17,016 nucleotides of DNA from 2-02-FULL-62-14 sp035632555 (GCA_035632555.1 DASQGO010000028.1:1-17016); one strand, 5' to 3'. Positions 7,118-14,595 are shown, numbered from the stretch's first letter. The notes: generated by a model from the letters alone, not told the origin. A program made the numbers and translations.

Positions 7118-8970
7118 GGCAGTTCTTCCAGTACGCCGCGCCGCAGCGCCTTGATCGCCTTGTCGGCTGTATCGGCCAACCCGCGGTGAGTCCCCTTCAG
7201 CGTATGGAGCTGCGACAGGTATTCCAGAGTCCGGGCCAGCAGCCGGTAGATATCGCCTTCCGCCATGGTGGTTGTCCGACAGAGCCCGAGCCACGTCAGG
7301 TTCGGATCGCTCACCCAGCGCTCCGTCAGGGCCGCCACGTCCGCACGCAGGAGCGGTGGATCTTCGTGCGGGGCGATGGACTCGGCCAGTTTGCGGACCT
7401 GCCACATGACCGAGGATAGACCGGGGCTCATCCGGGGAAATGAGCCCGGACGGTCATCGTCGTGCGCGATGCTCGACATGATCGCCGCCAGAACGTGCGG
7501 CTCCACGCCCGTGAAGGCTTCGGCGCGGATCAATTCGGTGATCAACAGCGAATGGTCCATGCGAATCAACCGGGCCCATTCGCCGTCCGCCGTCAACCGG
7601 CAGGCGGGCGTGAGGTAGCCGAATTGCTGGAGGACATCCGTGCGGGATTGGAAACGGTGCCACAGGCCGGTGCGCAGCGCGTGAATCATTTTCTGGTGGC
7701 GCTGGACGTCCTGCCTGAGCTTCAATGCCGTGGCATGGTCTTTCTGGCAGGCCGGTCGCGACGGGCAGGTGGGGCAGGGGAAGTCGTCGGTGAGCGTCAG
7801 CCCAACCTCCCGTTCTTCCGGCTCCTGATGCACCAGGATGGGCAGCACGGGCAGCCGGACCGGCAGTTCCGAGAGATGGCCGGTCAACTCATCCAAGCTG
7901 CGCGGCGTGCACCAGGGATAAGCTGGCGCTTCCTGCACATCGAACACCCGGTCGAAGACTTGCGTCACCGTCGAAGCGGGGCATTCGGTAACGGCGCCGG
8001 CTTCCCGCACGACGGTCACCATAGGACTTTTTTGCCCCCGGCTCCGGTACTGCCGGAGCACGATGCCGCGGCCACGCGTGAGGCCGACCACGCGGCCCGG
8101 TGTGAGAAAATGCAGCCGCGCGGTCAGTTCGGGCGGTTCCTGGCGCTTAAGGTGCACGCGCTGCGATTTTCTTTTGCGGGCCTGGTCGAAGTGCTGCCAT
8201 TGCGTGACCCAGTCCGTGCAGACGCGAGGGCCGTAGGGTTCCATCTGCACGTGCAGGGCATCCAGCTTGCGCTCCAACGTCTCGGCGCGCCGGTTCAACT
8301 GGAACTGCGCAAAGCTCCTGGCCAGGATGGACTGAATCTGATCCAGCGGGTGGGCCTTCAACAGGTTGAGCGCCATCGAATAGTTGATCGAAAACTGACT
8401 GTCGATCGGTTCCGGCTGTCCGGTGAAGCCTTTCGTGATGACACCGAGATCGATGTAGGGCGAGGGGGTGACGATTGCGAAACCGACCAGATCCTTCCCG
8501 CGTCGTCCGGCCCGTCCGGCCAACTGCTGCACCTCGCTATTCGTGAGATCGGTGAAGTCGCGTGTCTTGCGGATGCTCGATTGCGTGATCACCACCGTGC
8601 GGGCGGGGAAGTCCACCCCGGCGGCCAGCGTCGTAGTGGCGAATACGGCATCGAGAAGACCCTGGCGCATCAATTCCTCGATCGCGATTTTCCATGAAGG
8701 CAAGTGTCCGGCATGGTGTGCGGCGACGCCGATGCGTTCCACGATGGGTGCGAGCGGGTGTTCCGCGATGCTGGGGTATTGTTCGGCCAGCTCCTTGAGC
8801 GTGGCGACGATGTGCTGCCGGCGAGCCGGCGGCAGCGCGACCTGGTCACGCTCGAAGGCCTGCATCGCGTCGTCGCAGGCCCGGCGGGACGTCAGAAAGA
8901 CAATCGCTGGAGTGAGGTGTTTCTGGCGGAGCGCCGCGATCAGGTCAACCGGATGGATGGAGGGAGGCAT
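7114..8970 (-). CDS. Ski2-like helicase, second RecA domain and C-terminal half (split helicase part A)
   Basis: 618 residues beginning directly in RecA domain 2, with no Walker A or DExx motif. Visible: motif IV region AIVFLTSRRACDDA (22-35), AHHAGH (84-89), motif V TTTLAAGVDFP (112-122) and motif VI QQLAGRAGRRGKD (148-160). A winged-helix-like stretch follows, then a beta-rich insert (about 280-350), then a Cys cluster CPTCPSRPAC (399, 402, 408) and a helical DSHCT-like C-terminus of the kind found in bacterial Ski2/HelY-type helicases. It must work with a first RecA domain, which is supplied by the overlapping downstream gene, so the ATP site would form between two polypeptides. ATG 8970 is preferred. 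A possible in-frame ATG at 9102 is cut off by a TGA at 8977-8979. The start lies in a repeat of the glgC end. Role in RNA or DNA metabolism is not settled by sequence. Confidence 0.88.
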   Translation of the reverse strand: MPPSIHPVDLIAALRQKHLTPAIVFLTSRRACDDAMQAFERDQVALPPARRQHIVATLKELAEQYPSIAEHPLAPIVERIGVAAHHAGHLPSWKIAIEELMRQGLLDAVFATTTLAAGVDFPARTVVITQSSIRKTRDFTDLTNSEVQQLAGRAGRRGKDLVGFAIVTPSPYIDLGVITKGFTGQPEPIDSQFSINYSMALNLLKAHPLDQIQSILARSFAQFQLNRRAETLERKLDALHVQMEPYGPRVCTDWVTQWQHFDQARKRKSQRVHLKRQEPPELTARLHFLTPGRVVGLTRGRGIVLRQYRSRGQKSPMVTVVREAGAVTECPASTVTQVFDRVFDVQEAPAYPWCTPRSLDELTGHLSELPVRLPVLPILVHQEPEEREVGLTLTDDFPCPTCPSRPACQKDHATALKLRQDVQRHQKMIHALRTGLWHRFQSRTDVLQQFGYLTPACRLTADGEWARLIRMDHSLLITELIRAEAFTGVEPHVLAAIMSSIAHDDDRPGSFPRMSPGLSSVMWQVRKLAESIAPHEDPPLLRADVAALTERWVSDPNLTWLGLCRTTTMAEGDIYRLLARTLEYLSQLHTLKGTHRGLADTADKAIKALRRGVLEELP

Positions 8971-8988
8971 CCAGCTTCATTCCTTTGG
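8939..8988 (-). repeat. Imperfect 50-bp direct repeat, copy 2 (helicase start)
   Basis: This segment aligns without gaps to 9071-9120 at 39 of 50 positions, at an offset of exactly 132 bases. It contains the ATG and first eleven codons of the helicase gene. In the other frame it reads KGMKLDASLHPSG and stop, close to the glgC tail KGMKLNASLDPAG and stop. Several differences are synonymous in one or the other frame. Confidence 0.75.
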
Positions 8989-9102
8989 GAAAAGCCGCAC
9001 GGTCAGCTCCGGATCAGGCGTGAACGGAGAATTGCTGGGAATTTGTCCGGACGTCTCCGGACAGGCTGCGATGAAATCAACCAGCTGGATCGAGGGAGGC
9101 AT
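8977..9102 (-). other. Possible 41-codon ORF or lost upstream start of the helicase gene
   Basis: An ATG at 9102, inside the glgC tail, opens 41 codons that begin MPPSIQLVDFIAAC, nearly the same as the helicase start MPPSIHPVDLIAAL. The frame is the same as the helicase frame and ends at TGA 8979-8977, two codons before the helicase ATG. It may be a duplication relic, a short leader peptide, or nothing translated at all. No ribosome site of note is seen. Confidence 0.2.
9044..9063 (-). other. Strong hairpin or operator between glgC and helicase
   Basis: TGTCCGGA and TCCGGACA form a perfect eight-base inverted repeat with a four-base loop, starting 14 bases after the glgC stop. No T-run follows on either strand, so it is not a classical intrinsic terminator. 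It could stabilise or divide the glgC mRNA, or be a protein-binding site ahead of the helicase genes. It lies wholly in the gap between the two direct-repeat copies. Confidence 0.5.
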
Positions 9103-9120
9103 TTAACTTCATCCCCTTGG
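9071..9120 (-). repeat. Imperfect 50-bp direct repeat, copy 1 (glgC end)
   Basis: Contains the last thirteen codons and stop of glgC plus about six bases beyond. Pairs with 8939-8988 at 39/50 identity. Both of its reading frames (the glgC tail and the helicase-like start) are conserved in the second copy, which argues for common origin rather than chance. Confidence 0.75.
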
Positions 9121-10315
9121 AAATTACCACGAGGCCCGAGTCGGTCACATGGAATCGTTTGCGGTCGAGATCGAGGTCGTACCCGATTTCGGTTTTGGAC
9201 GGGATGATGACGTCCTTGTCGATAATGGCGCGGCGGATCTTGCACTGTTCGCCGATTCGGACGTGTTCCATCACCACGGATTCACGGACCTCGCTGTGGT
9301 CTTGGACATGAATATCAGGCGAGAGCACCGAGTTTTGCACACGGGCGCCGGAGATGATGCAGCCGCCGGAGACGATGGAATCCAACGCCACGCCCATGCG
9401 GCCGCCTTCGTAGTCCTGCGCAAAGACGAACTTGGCCGGCGGGTATTGACCCTGGTAGGTCCGCAACGGCCAGTCTTGGTCGTACAGGTTGAACAATGGA
9501 TCCACCGAAACGAGGTCCATGTTGGCTTCCCAATAGGCGTCGAGCGTTCCGATGTCGCGCCAGTATTTGACGGCCTTCTTGTTTTTGTCATGGAACTTGA
9601 AGGCGTATACGCGCCCCTGCTGGATCATCTTGGGAATGATGTTTTTCCCGAAATCGTGTGCGCTCTCCTGCTGGGAGTCTTCCGTCAGGTGCTGCCGAAT
9701 GGCGTCGGTCTTGAACAAATAGATGCCCATGGAGACCAGCGCCTGATGGGGATCGCCGGGCATGGACATCGGCTGATCGGGCTTTTCATCGAACCGCTGG
9801 ATGCGGAAATCATCGTCGCAGCCGATGACGCCGAACCGGCTGGCTTCCGACAGGGGAAATTCAATGGCGCCGACCACGGCGTCGGCTTGCTTCTCGATCA
9901 GGAACTCGTACATCTCCGCGTAGTTCATTTTATACAGATGGTCGCCTGCCAGGATGAGCAGGTAGTCGGCCCGTTCGTTGTCCAGAATGAACATGTTCTG
10001 GTACACCGCGTCGGCGGTGCCCCGGTACCAGTCTTCGCTGATCCGCTGCTGGGGCGGGATGGACGCCACGAATTCGCCGACTTCGGGGCTCAGAATGCTC
10101 CAGGCGGTCCGGATGTGGCGGTCGAGCGAGTAGGACTTGTACTGGATCAGGACGGCGATTTTCCGGAGGCCGGAGTTGAAGCAGTTGCTGAGCGTGGCGT
10201 CAATGATGCGATACTTGCCGCCGAACGGCACGGCCGGCTTGGCGCGATGGAGGGTCAGGGGGTGCAGCCGTTCGCCCTTGCCTCCTGCCAGCACCATGGC
10301 CAGAACGTTTCTCAT
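9077..10315 (-). CDS. glgC: Glucose-1-phosphate adenylyltransferase (ADP-glucose pyrophosphorylase)
   Basis: 412 residues. It makes ADP-glucose and pyrophosphate from ATP and glucose-1-phosphate, the committed step of glycogen synthesis, supplying the substrate for GlgA. Visible: the nucleotidyltransferase signature VLAGGKGERLHPLT at about 8-21, followed by AKPAVPFGGKYRIIDATLSN and a LAGDHLYKMNY block near 120, which holds the metal-binding aspartate. A left-handed beta-helix C-terminal domain (about 290-400) has hexapeptide-like repeats around GGCIISGARVQNSVLS and CKIRRAIIDKDVII. ATG 10315 was chosen over a TTG at 10324. The tail KGMKLNASLDPAG is duplicated beyond the stop. It is divergent from the gene at 10424, with about 108 bases between them; I see no convincing promoter on its own strand. 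Confidence 0.96.
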   Translation of the reverse strand: MRNVLAMVLAGGKGERLHPLTLHRAKPAVPFGGKYRIIDATLSNCFNSGLRKIAVLIQYKSYSLDRHIRTAWSILSPEVGEFVASIPPQQRISEDWYRGTADAVYQNMFILDNERADYLLILAGDHLYKMNYAEMYEFLIEKQADAVVGAIEFPLSEASRFGVIGCDDDFRIQRFDEKPDQPMSMPGDPHQALVSMGIYLFKTDAIRQHLTEDSQQESAHDFGKNIIPKMIQQGRVYAFKFHDKNKKAVKYWRDIGTLDAYWEANMDLVSVDPLFNLYDQDWPLRTYQGQYPPAKFVFAQDYEGGRMGVALDSIVSGGCIISGARVQNSVLSPDIHVQDHSEVRESVVMEHVRIGEQCKIRRAIIDKDVIIPSKTEIGYDLDLDRKRFHVTDSGLVVISKGMKLNASLDPAG

Positions 10316-10356
10316 GACGGGCAAATCTTAACAGGACGCACGGGAAATGGGAAGGA

Positions 10357-10385
10357 TTGACACGGTCCGGCATCGAGAGGATACT
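10357..10385 (+). promoter_or_regulatory. Sigma-70 promoter for the pot operon
   Basis: A perfect TTGACA (10357-10362) is followed after 17 bases by GATACT (10380-10385; 4/6, with the key A and final T present). Transcription would start near 10392, leaving a leader of about 32 bases before the ATG at 10424. It is the only strong hexamer pair in the gap between the divergent glgC and pot genes. Confidence 0.6.
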
Positions 10386-10423
10386 ACGCGCACAGCCTGA
10401 ATCCGGGACGACACAGGGGAGCT

Positions 10424-10720
10424 ATGCCGAAAAAATCTGTCAGCGGAAAACCGGGACGCGTGGTGCGCTTCCCCGCCAACCGGCGGGCCGAGACGCCGAT
10501 GCAGAATCTTCTGTGGCGGATCGACCGCCTCGAACGGCAGGTGCATACCTTGTCGGAATTGGTGCGGGAGCATGCCGAAGACATGGATCGGCTCGTCCGC
10601 ATCGTCGGCGAAGATCGCGAGATGCTACGGCGCGAACTGCTGCGCCAGCATCACGCCAAAGTCCGTTTGCGGAAACATTCGCGCGAGCGTGAGACAGGCG
10701 TCGAGCTGACCAGTACGTGA
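10424..10720 (+). CDS. Small basic coiled-coil protein of unknown function
   Basis: 98 residues. A basic N-terminal stretch (about 1-25, rich in Lys/Arg) precedes a long charged amphipathic helix (about 27-85) with heptad-like spacing of Leu/Ile/Val around LLWRIDRLERQVHTLSELV, predicting a coiled coil and so probably an oligomer. There is no signal peptide or membrane segment. A clear AGGGGAG ribosome site lies just before the ATG. The stop overlaps the GTG of potA (GTGA), so it is the first gene of the pot operon and its translation is coupled to the ABC ATPase. I do not recognise it as a standard part of potABCD operons. A DNA-binding or scaffold role is possible from the basic head but unproven. 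Confidence 0.75.
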   Translation: MPKKSVSGKPGRVVRFPANRRAETPMQNLLWRIDRLERQVHTLSELVREHAEDMDRLVRIVGEDREMLRRELLRQHHAKVRLRKHSRERETGVELTST

Positions 10721-11805
10721 ATCAACCATCCGTCGAGCTGCGGGAGGTGGTCAAGCGCCACGGCTCCACGGTGGCGGTGGATCATCTGTCGTTCAGTGTC
10801 CGGCGCGGCGAGTTTTTCTCCATCCTCGGTCCCAGCGGATCCGGCAAAACCACCACGTTGCGGCTCATTGCCGGCTTCGAACATCCCGATGGGGGCGACA
10901 TTCTGATCGACGGGCGTTCGATCGTGGATGCCCCGCCCAACCTCAGACCCGTCAATCTCGTCTTCCAGCAGTATGCGCTCTTTCCCCATCTGACGGTCTT
11001 CGGCAACGTGGCTTTTGGCCTCGAAATGCGCGATGTCGCCCGCGCGGAGATCCAGTCGCGCGTCGGCGCCGCGCTGGACATGGTTCAACTGGCGGGCAAG
11101 GGAGATCGTCTGCCGGCACAGCTCTCAGGCGGCGAGCAGCAGCGTGTGGCGCTGGCCCGTGCGCTCGTCAACCGCCCGGCTGTCCTGTTGCTGGACGAGC
11201 CGCTCGGCGCGCTGGACCAGCAATTGCGCCAGGAGATGCAGGGAGAACTGAAAGCGATTCAGGAACAGGTCGGGGTGACCTGTATCTGCGTCACGCATCA
11301 TCAGGAAGAGGCGCTGACCATGTCCGATCGAGTGGCTGTCATGGACCATGGCCGCCTGCTGCAAGTCGGCACGCCTCAGGACATCTATGACGCGCCGGCA
11401 TCCCTGTACGTGGCCGAATTCATCGGCCTGTCGAATCGTCTGGACGGCCGCCTTGCATCCGTGGAGGGACCGCACTGCCGCATCGAGGTGCCGGGATTGC
11501 CTGCGATCCAGGCGGCCGCGCCAGCGGGAGTGGAACCCGGCGGCCGCGTGACCATCATCGTACGGCCGGAGCGTCTGCACCTGTCGCAGCAGGCCGCGCA
11601 GGGCGGGTTCGGTAACGTCGTGCCGGCACGGGTCGCCAAGGCGGTCTATAACGGGCATGAAATGCAGTATCAGCTTCGCATCGCCGAGAATCTGCTCTGG
11701 ACGGTCAGGGTTCCGAACGCCGATGGCGGGCAAAAGCGGTTTCTGCCAGGCGAAGCCGTCATGGCTCGCTGGAATCGAGATGAAAGCGTGGTGCTCGCCC
11801 GGTGA
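10717..11805 (+). CDS. potA: Spermidine/putrescine-type ABC importer ATPase
   Basis: 362-residue ATPase of a PotABCD-type importer. Walker A GPSGSGKTT at 38-46, Q-loop VFQQ at 82-85, signature LSGGEQQRVALARAL at 136-150, Walker B VLLLDEP at 156-162 and H-loop at 194 are all intact. The C-terminal 120 residues form a TOBE-type regulatory domain (TIIVRPERLHLS near 285). It starts with GTG overlapping the previous stop; no ATG gives a better start. It energises the two permeases that follow. Such ATPases also serve related importers (iron, thiamine, phosphonate), but the downstream PotB, PotC and PotD features favour polyamines. Exact substrate is not fixed by sequence. Confidence 0.92.
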   Translation: MNQPSVELREVVKRHGSTVAVDHLSFSVRRGEFFSILGPSGSGKTTTLRLIAGFEHPDGGDILIDGRSIVDAPPNLRPVNLVFQQYALFPHLTVFGNVAFGLEMRDVARAEIQSRVGAALDMVQLAGKGDRLPAQLSGGEQQRVALARALVNRPAVLLLDEPLGALDQQLRQEMQGELKAIQEQVGVTCICVTHHQEEALTMSDRVAVMDHGRLLQVGTPQDIYDAPASLYVAEFIGLSNRLDGRLASVEGPHCRIEVPGLPAIQAAAPAGVEPGGRVTIIVRPERLHLSQQAAQGGFGNVVPARVAKAVYNGHEMQYQLRIAENLLWTVRVPNADGGQKRFLPGEAVMARWNRDESVVLAR

Positions 11806-12665
11806 CGACGGACTCCACTGGATCACGGACAAACGTCTGCCACCGTGCGTGGGTGCTCGTTCCGGCGCTCATCTGGATGGGCCTCTTCTTTTTTCTCCCG
11901 CTCCTGATCGTGCTCCTAATCAGTTTTGCCTCCCGCGGAACGTACGGCGGCGTCGAATGGACCTTCACGCTGGCGAACTACCGCGATCTGGCCGATCCGC
12001 TCTATCTTTGGATCTATCTCCGTTCGTGTGCGCTTGCACTGGCGACGACCGGGCTGTGCCTCTGCCTCGGGTTTCCGCTTGCCTATTACATCGCGGGAGA
12101 GCCGGCGCGTCGGCAGGGCATCTGGCTGATGCTCGTGCTCATCCCATTCTGGACGAATTTTCTTGTCCGTACCTACGCCTGGATGGATGTGCTGCGAACC
12201 GATGGGCTGCTGAATACCGTGTCCATGGGCGCGGGCCTGACCTCCGATCCGATCGAAATTCTCTATACCGACGCGGCTGTGCTGATCGGCCTGGTCTACG
12301 GCTATCTGCCGTTCATGGTGCTGCCGCTCTACGCGGCTATCGAACGAATGGATCGTTCGCTCATCGAGGCGGCGCGGGATCTCTACGCGCCGGGATGGGC
12401 GGTCTTCGTGCGCGTGATCGTGCCGCTCGCGAAACCGGGGATCGTGGCGGGATGCCTGCTGGTGTTCACCCCCTCGCTCGGCGCCTACATCACGCCGGAC
12501 CTGCTGGGCGGCGCGCGGTCCATGATGATCGGTAATTTTATCCAGCACGAGTATCTGGTCGTCCGCGATTGGCCGCTGGGATCGGCCGCCTCATTCGTGT
12601 TGATGGCCATGGTCTCGGCAGGCGTCTGGGCCTATCAGCGCGCGGGCGGGGAGCGGCTGCTATGA
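11802..12665 (+). CDS. potB: Polyamine-type ABC importer permease, PotB
   Basis: 287-residue inner-membrane permease with about six hydrophobic segments; the first (about 20-45) is rich in Phe/Leu and ends in the LLIVLLISF block typical of PotB. The EAA loop that docks on PotA is seen around MDRSLIEAARDLYAPGW (about 185-201), followed by the family run VRVIVPLAKPGIVAGCLL and SLGAYITPDLLGG. GTG start overlapping the potA stop (GTGA). Pairs with PotC to form the channel. Confidence 0.92.
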   Translation: MTTDSTGSRTNVCHRAWVLVPALIWMGLFFFLPLLIVLLISFASRGTYGGVEWTFTLANYRDLADPLYLWIYLRSCALALATTGLCLCLGFPLAYYIAGEPARRQGIWLMLVLIPFWTNFLVRTYAWMDVLRTDGLLNTVSMGAGLTSDPIEILYTDAAVLIGLVYGYLPFMVLPLYAAIERMDRSLIEAARDLYAPGWAVFVRVIVPLAKPGIVAGCLLVFTPSLGAYITPDLLGGARSMMIGNFIQHEYLVVRDWPLGSAASFVLMAMVSAGVWAYQRAGGERLL

Positions 12666-13450
12666 AGAGCCTCGCCCGGCATCGCAGGGGACTGTTGCCT
12701 GCGAGTCTCGCCAATCTGGTTTTCCTCTATGCCCCCATCGTCGTCCTGATCGTCTTTTCGTTCAATGCCGCCAGACTGCCGACGGCGTGGGAGGGCTTTT
12801 CACTGCAGTGGTATGTCCTTTTGGTCCGGGATCATGCGCTCGCGGCGGCGTTGCAGAACAGCGTCCTGATCGCCGCAGTGTCAACCGTCATTGCGACGCT
12901 CCTCGGTGTCAGCGCGGCCGTCGGGCTTGAACGGCTGCCGTGGCGGCGTCGTGTGTGGCTGGAGGGTGCATTGTTGTTGCCGCTGGTCATCCCGGAAGTC
13001 ATGATGGGGGTGGCGCTCCTGCTATTGTTTGTCCTGGTCAAGATGCCGCTCGGCCTGTTGACCGTGACGATCGGCCACGCAGCCTTCAATGTGCCGGTTG
13101 TGCTGGTGATCGTCCGCTCGCGGCTGCACAAGCTGGACCCGCAACTGGAAGAAGCGGCGCGTGACCTCGGCGCCACGCCCTGGCGGGCGTTCCGGCGCGT
13201 GACGCTGCCCTTGTTGCAGCCGGCCATTGTCGGCGCCGCGCTGTTGGCCTTTACTGTTTCCCTCGATGATTTCGTGGTGACCTTTTTTACGGCCGGTCCG
13301 GGCGCCACAACACTGCCCTTGAAAGTCTATTCGATGATTAAAACCGGCATCTCGCCGGAGATCAACGCCTTGTCCACGATTCTGGTGCTTGCTTCCATGG
13401 GTCTGGTCGGCCTGTCCCTGTTGTTCCAGCGGAAAAGGGTGCATGCCTAG
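12662..13450 (+). CDS. potC: Polyamine-type ABC importer permease, PotC
   Basis: 262-residue permease with about six membrane segments and the EAA loop LEEAARDLGATPWRAFRRV (about 161-179). The PotC run SLDDFVVTFFTAGPGATTLP (about 200-219) is very characteristic, the pair of Asp residues being conserved. ATG 12662 overlaps the potB stop by ATGA and has GGGGAG about eight bases upstream; a longer frame back to 12569 is a shadow of potB. Its stop overlaps the potD start by eight bases. Partner of PotB in the membrane channel. Confidence 0.93.
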   Translation: MKSLARHRRGLLPASLANLVFLYAPIVVLIVFSFNAARLPTAWEGFSLQWYVLLVRDHALAAALQNSVLIAAVSTVIATLLGVSAAVGLERLPWRRRVWLEGALLLPLVIPEVMMGVALLLLFVLVKMPLGLLTVTIGHAAFNVPVVLVIVRSRLHKLDPQLEEAARDLGATPWRAFRRVTLPLLQPAIVGAALLAFTVSLDDFVVTFFTAGPGATTLPLKVYSMIKTGISPEINALSTILVLASMGLVGLSLLFQRKRVHA

Positions 13451-14501
13451 CCGGTTATTCCGAGGCATCCTGCTGCTTGGAGCGGCGCTGTGCGCGGCTG
13501 GCGCGTCCTCCGCGTGCCAGCCGCAGTCTGAACCATCCTCCAAGACGCTCTACTATTTCACCTGGTCCGATTACGTCGGACCGGGACTGCTGGAGTCCTT
13601 TGAGCAACAGACTGGTGCGAAGGTTGTGGTCGATACGTTCAGCAGCAACGAGGAATTGCTGGCTAAGCTGCAAAGCGGGGCATCCGGCTATGACGTGACG
13701 GTGCCGTCGGACTTCATGGTGTCGGTGATGATGAAACAGGGCCTGTTGGCGGAATTGGATCCGGCAAAAATTCCAAACGCCGGACGGTTGGCCAAGGGGC
13801 TCGAGAAGCTGCCTGTCGACCCCGAGCACCGCTTTTCGATGCCGTATCTCTGGGGCACGGTCGGCATCGGCTACGACTCGGGTGCGATTCCAACGCCGCC
13901 AGACAGTTGGTCCGTGCTATGGGACGAACGTTATAAGGGCAAGATCAGCATGCTGAACGACCAGCGGGAAGTCTTCGGGGCGGTGCTGCGCTCGATGGGC
14001 CAGTCCATGAATACGCGCGATCCGGCCATCATTGAGCAGGCCAAGGCCAGGCTGCTGAAGCAAAAGCCTCTGGTCAAAACCTACACCAGCGACCATTTTG
14101 ATCATCTGCTGGCGTCCGGCGAGGTTGTCCTCGCGCACGGGTGGGGCGGTCCGGTTGCCCGCGCCATGGCGTTGAAGCCCTCCATCAAATATGTCGTGCC
14201 GAAGGAGGGCGCCACGATTTGGGCGGATTGTCTGGTCATTCCCAGAACGTCCCGCAACAAGGAACTTGCAATGCAGTTCATCAACTATTTACTGGACCGT
14301 GAAGTGGCCGCTCGCACGAGCGAGCGGTTATTGTTTGCGTCGGCCAACCGCGAAGCCAAGGCGCTGGTGAAGGCCAGCGTACGGGACAATCCTGCGGTCT
14401 ACCCGGACGAAGCCACGCTTGGGCATCTTGAATGGATGTTGGATGTCGGTGATGCGCTCCGGTCATATGATCGGGCATGGACGGAACTAAAAATGAAATA
14501 G
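13443..14501 (+). CDS. potD: Polyamine-type substrate-binding protein, PotD
   Basis: 352 residues. A signal sequence with Arg residues and a hydrophobic core ends at SSAC (Cys25), so it may be a lipoprotein, although the lipobox is poor (Ser at -3). The mature part starts YYFTWSDYVGPGLLESFEQ, the usual opening of PotD/PotF-type binding proteins, with GASGYDVTVPSDFMV (about 77-91), a central PYLWGTVGIGYDSGAIP (about 137-153) and the ending of a class D binding protein. It captures substrate outside the membrane and hands it to PotBC. Starts inside the last codons of potC; an upstream frame back to 13389 is a shadow. Spermidine, putrescine and other polycationic ligands are all possible. Confidence 0.9.
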   Translation: MPSRLFRGILLLGAALCAAGASSACQPQSEPSSKTLYYFTWSDYVGPGLLESFEQQTGAKVVVDTFSSNEELLAKLQSGASGYDVTVPSDFMVSVMMKQGLLAELDPAKIPNAGRLAKGLEKLPVDPEHRFSMPYLWGTVGIGYDSGAIPTPPDSWSVLWDERYKGKISMLNDQREVFGAVLRSMGQSMNTRDPAIIEQAKARLLKQKPLVKTYTSDHFDHLLASGEVVLAHGWGGPVARAMALKPSIKYVVPKEGATIWADCLVIPRTSRNKELAMQFINYLLDREVAARTSERLLFASANREAKALVKASVRDNPAVYPDEATLGHLEWMLDVGDALRSYDRAWTELKMK

Positions 14502-14542
14502 GGACTCGTTTATCGGTGACGGTTGAGCGAAACGCATAAGTA

Positions 14543-14571
14543 TTTCCAAAGACCGGAAAAGACGATATAAT
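14543..14571 (+). promoter_or_regulatory. Sigma-70 promoter for the efflux operon, with small inverted repeat
   Basis: A perfect TATAAT (14566-14571) lies 17 bases after TTTCCA (14543-14548; 4/6). Transcription would begin near 14578, leaving a leader of about 18 bases. An inverted repeat TTTCC-N7-GGAAA (14543-14559) overlaps the -35 and the spacer and could be a repressor or MerR-type operator, but five-base arms are short and may be chance. Confidence 0.5.
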
Positions 14572-14595
14572 GCAAGAAGTTAGCAGGACGGACGA

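Noticed and set aside
7117..7405. Upstream extension of the helicase B frame
   Set aside because: It overlaps the C-terminal coding part of gene A; its translation is Arg/Gly/Ala-rich and non-family, and ATG 7117 gives an ATGA junction.
7462..8697. Long plus-strand frame (411 codons) opposite the helicase
   Set aside because: The minus strand shows helicase motifs IV-VI; this frame has no motif or plausible start and only mirrors that coding sequence.
9149..10360. Long plus-strand frame (403 codons) opposite glgC
   Set aside because: glgC on the minus strand is unambiguous; the plus frame is composition-driven.
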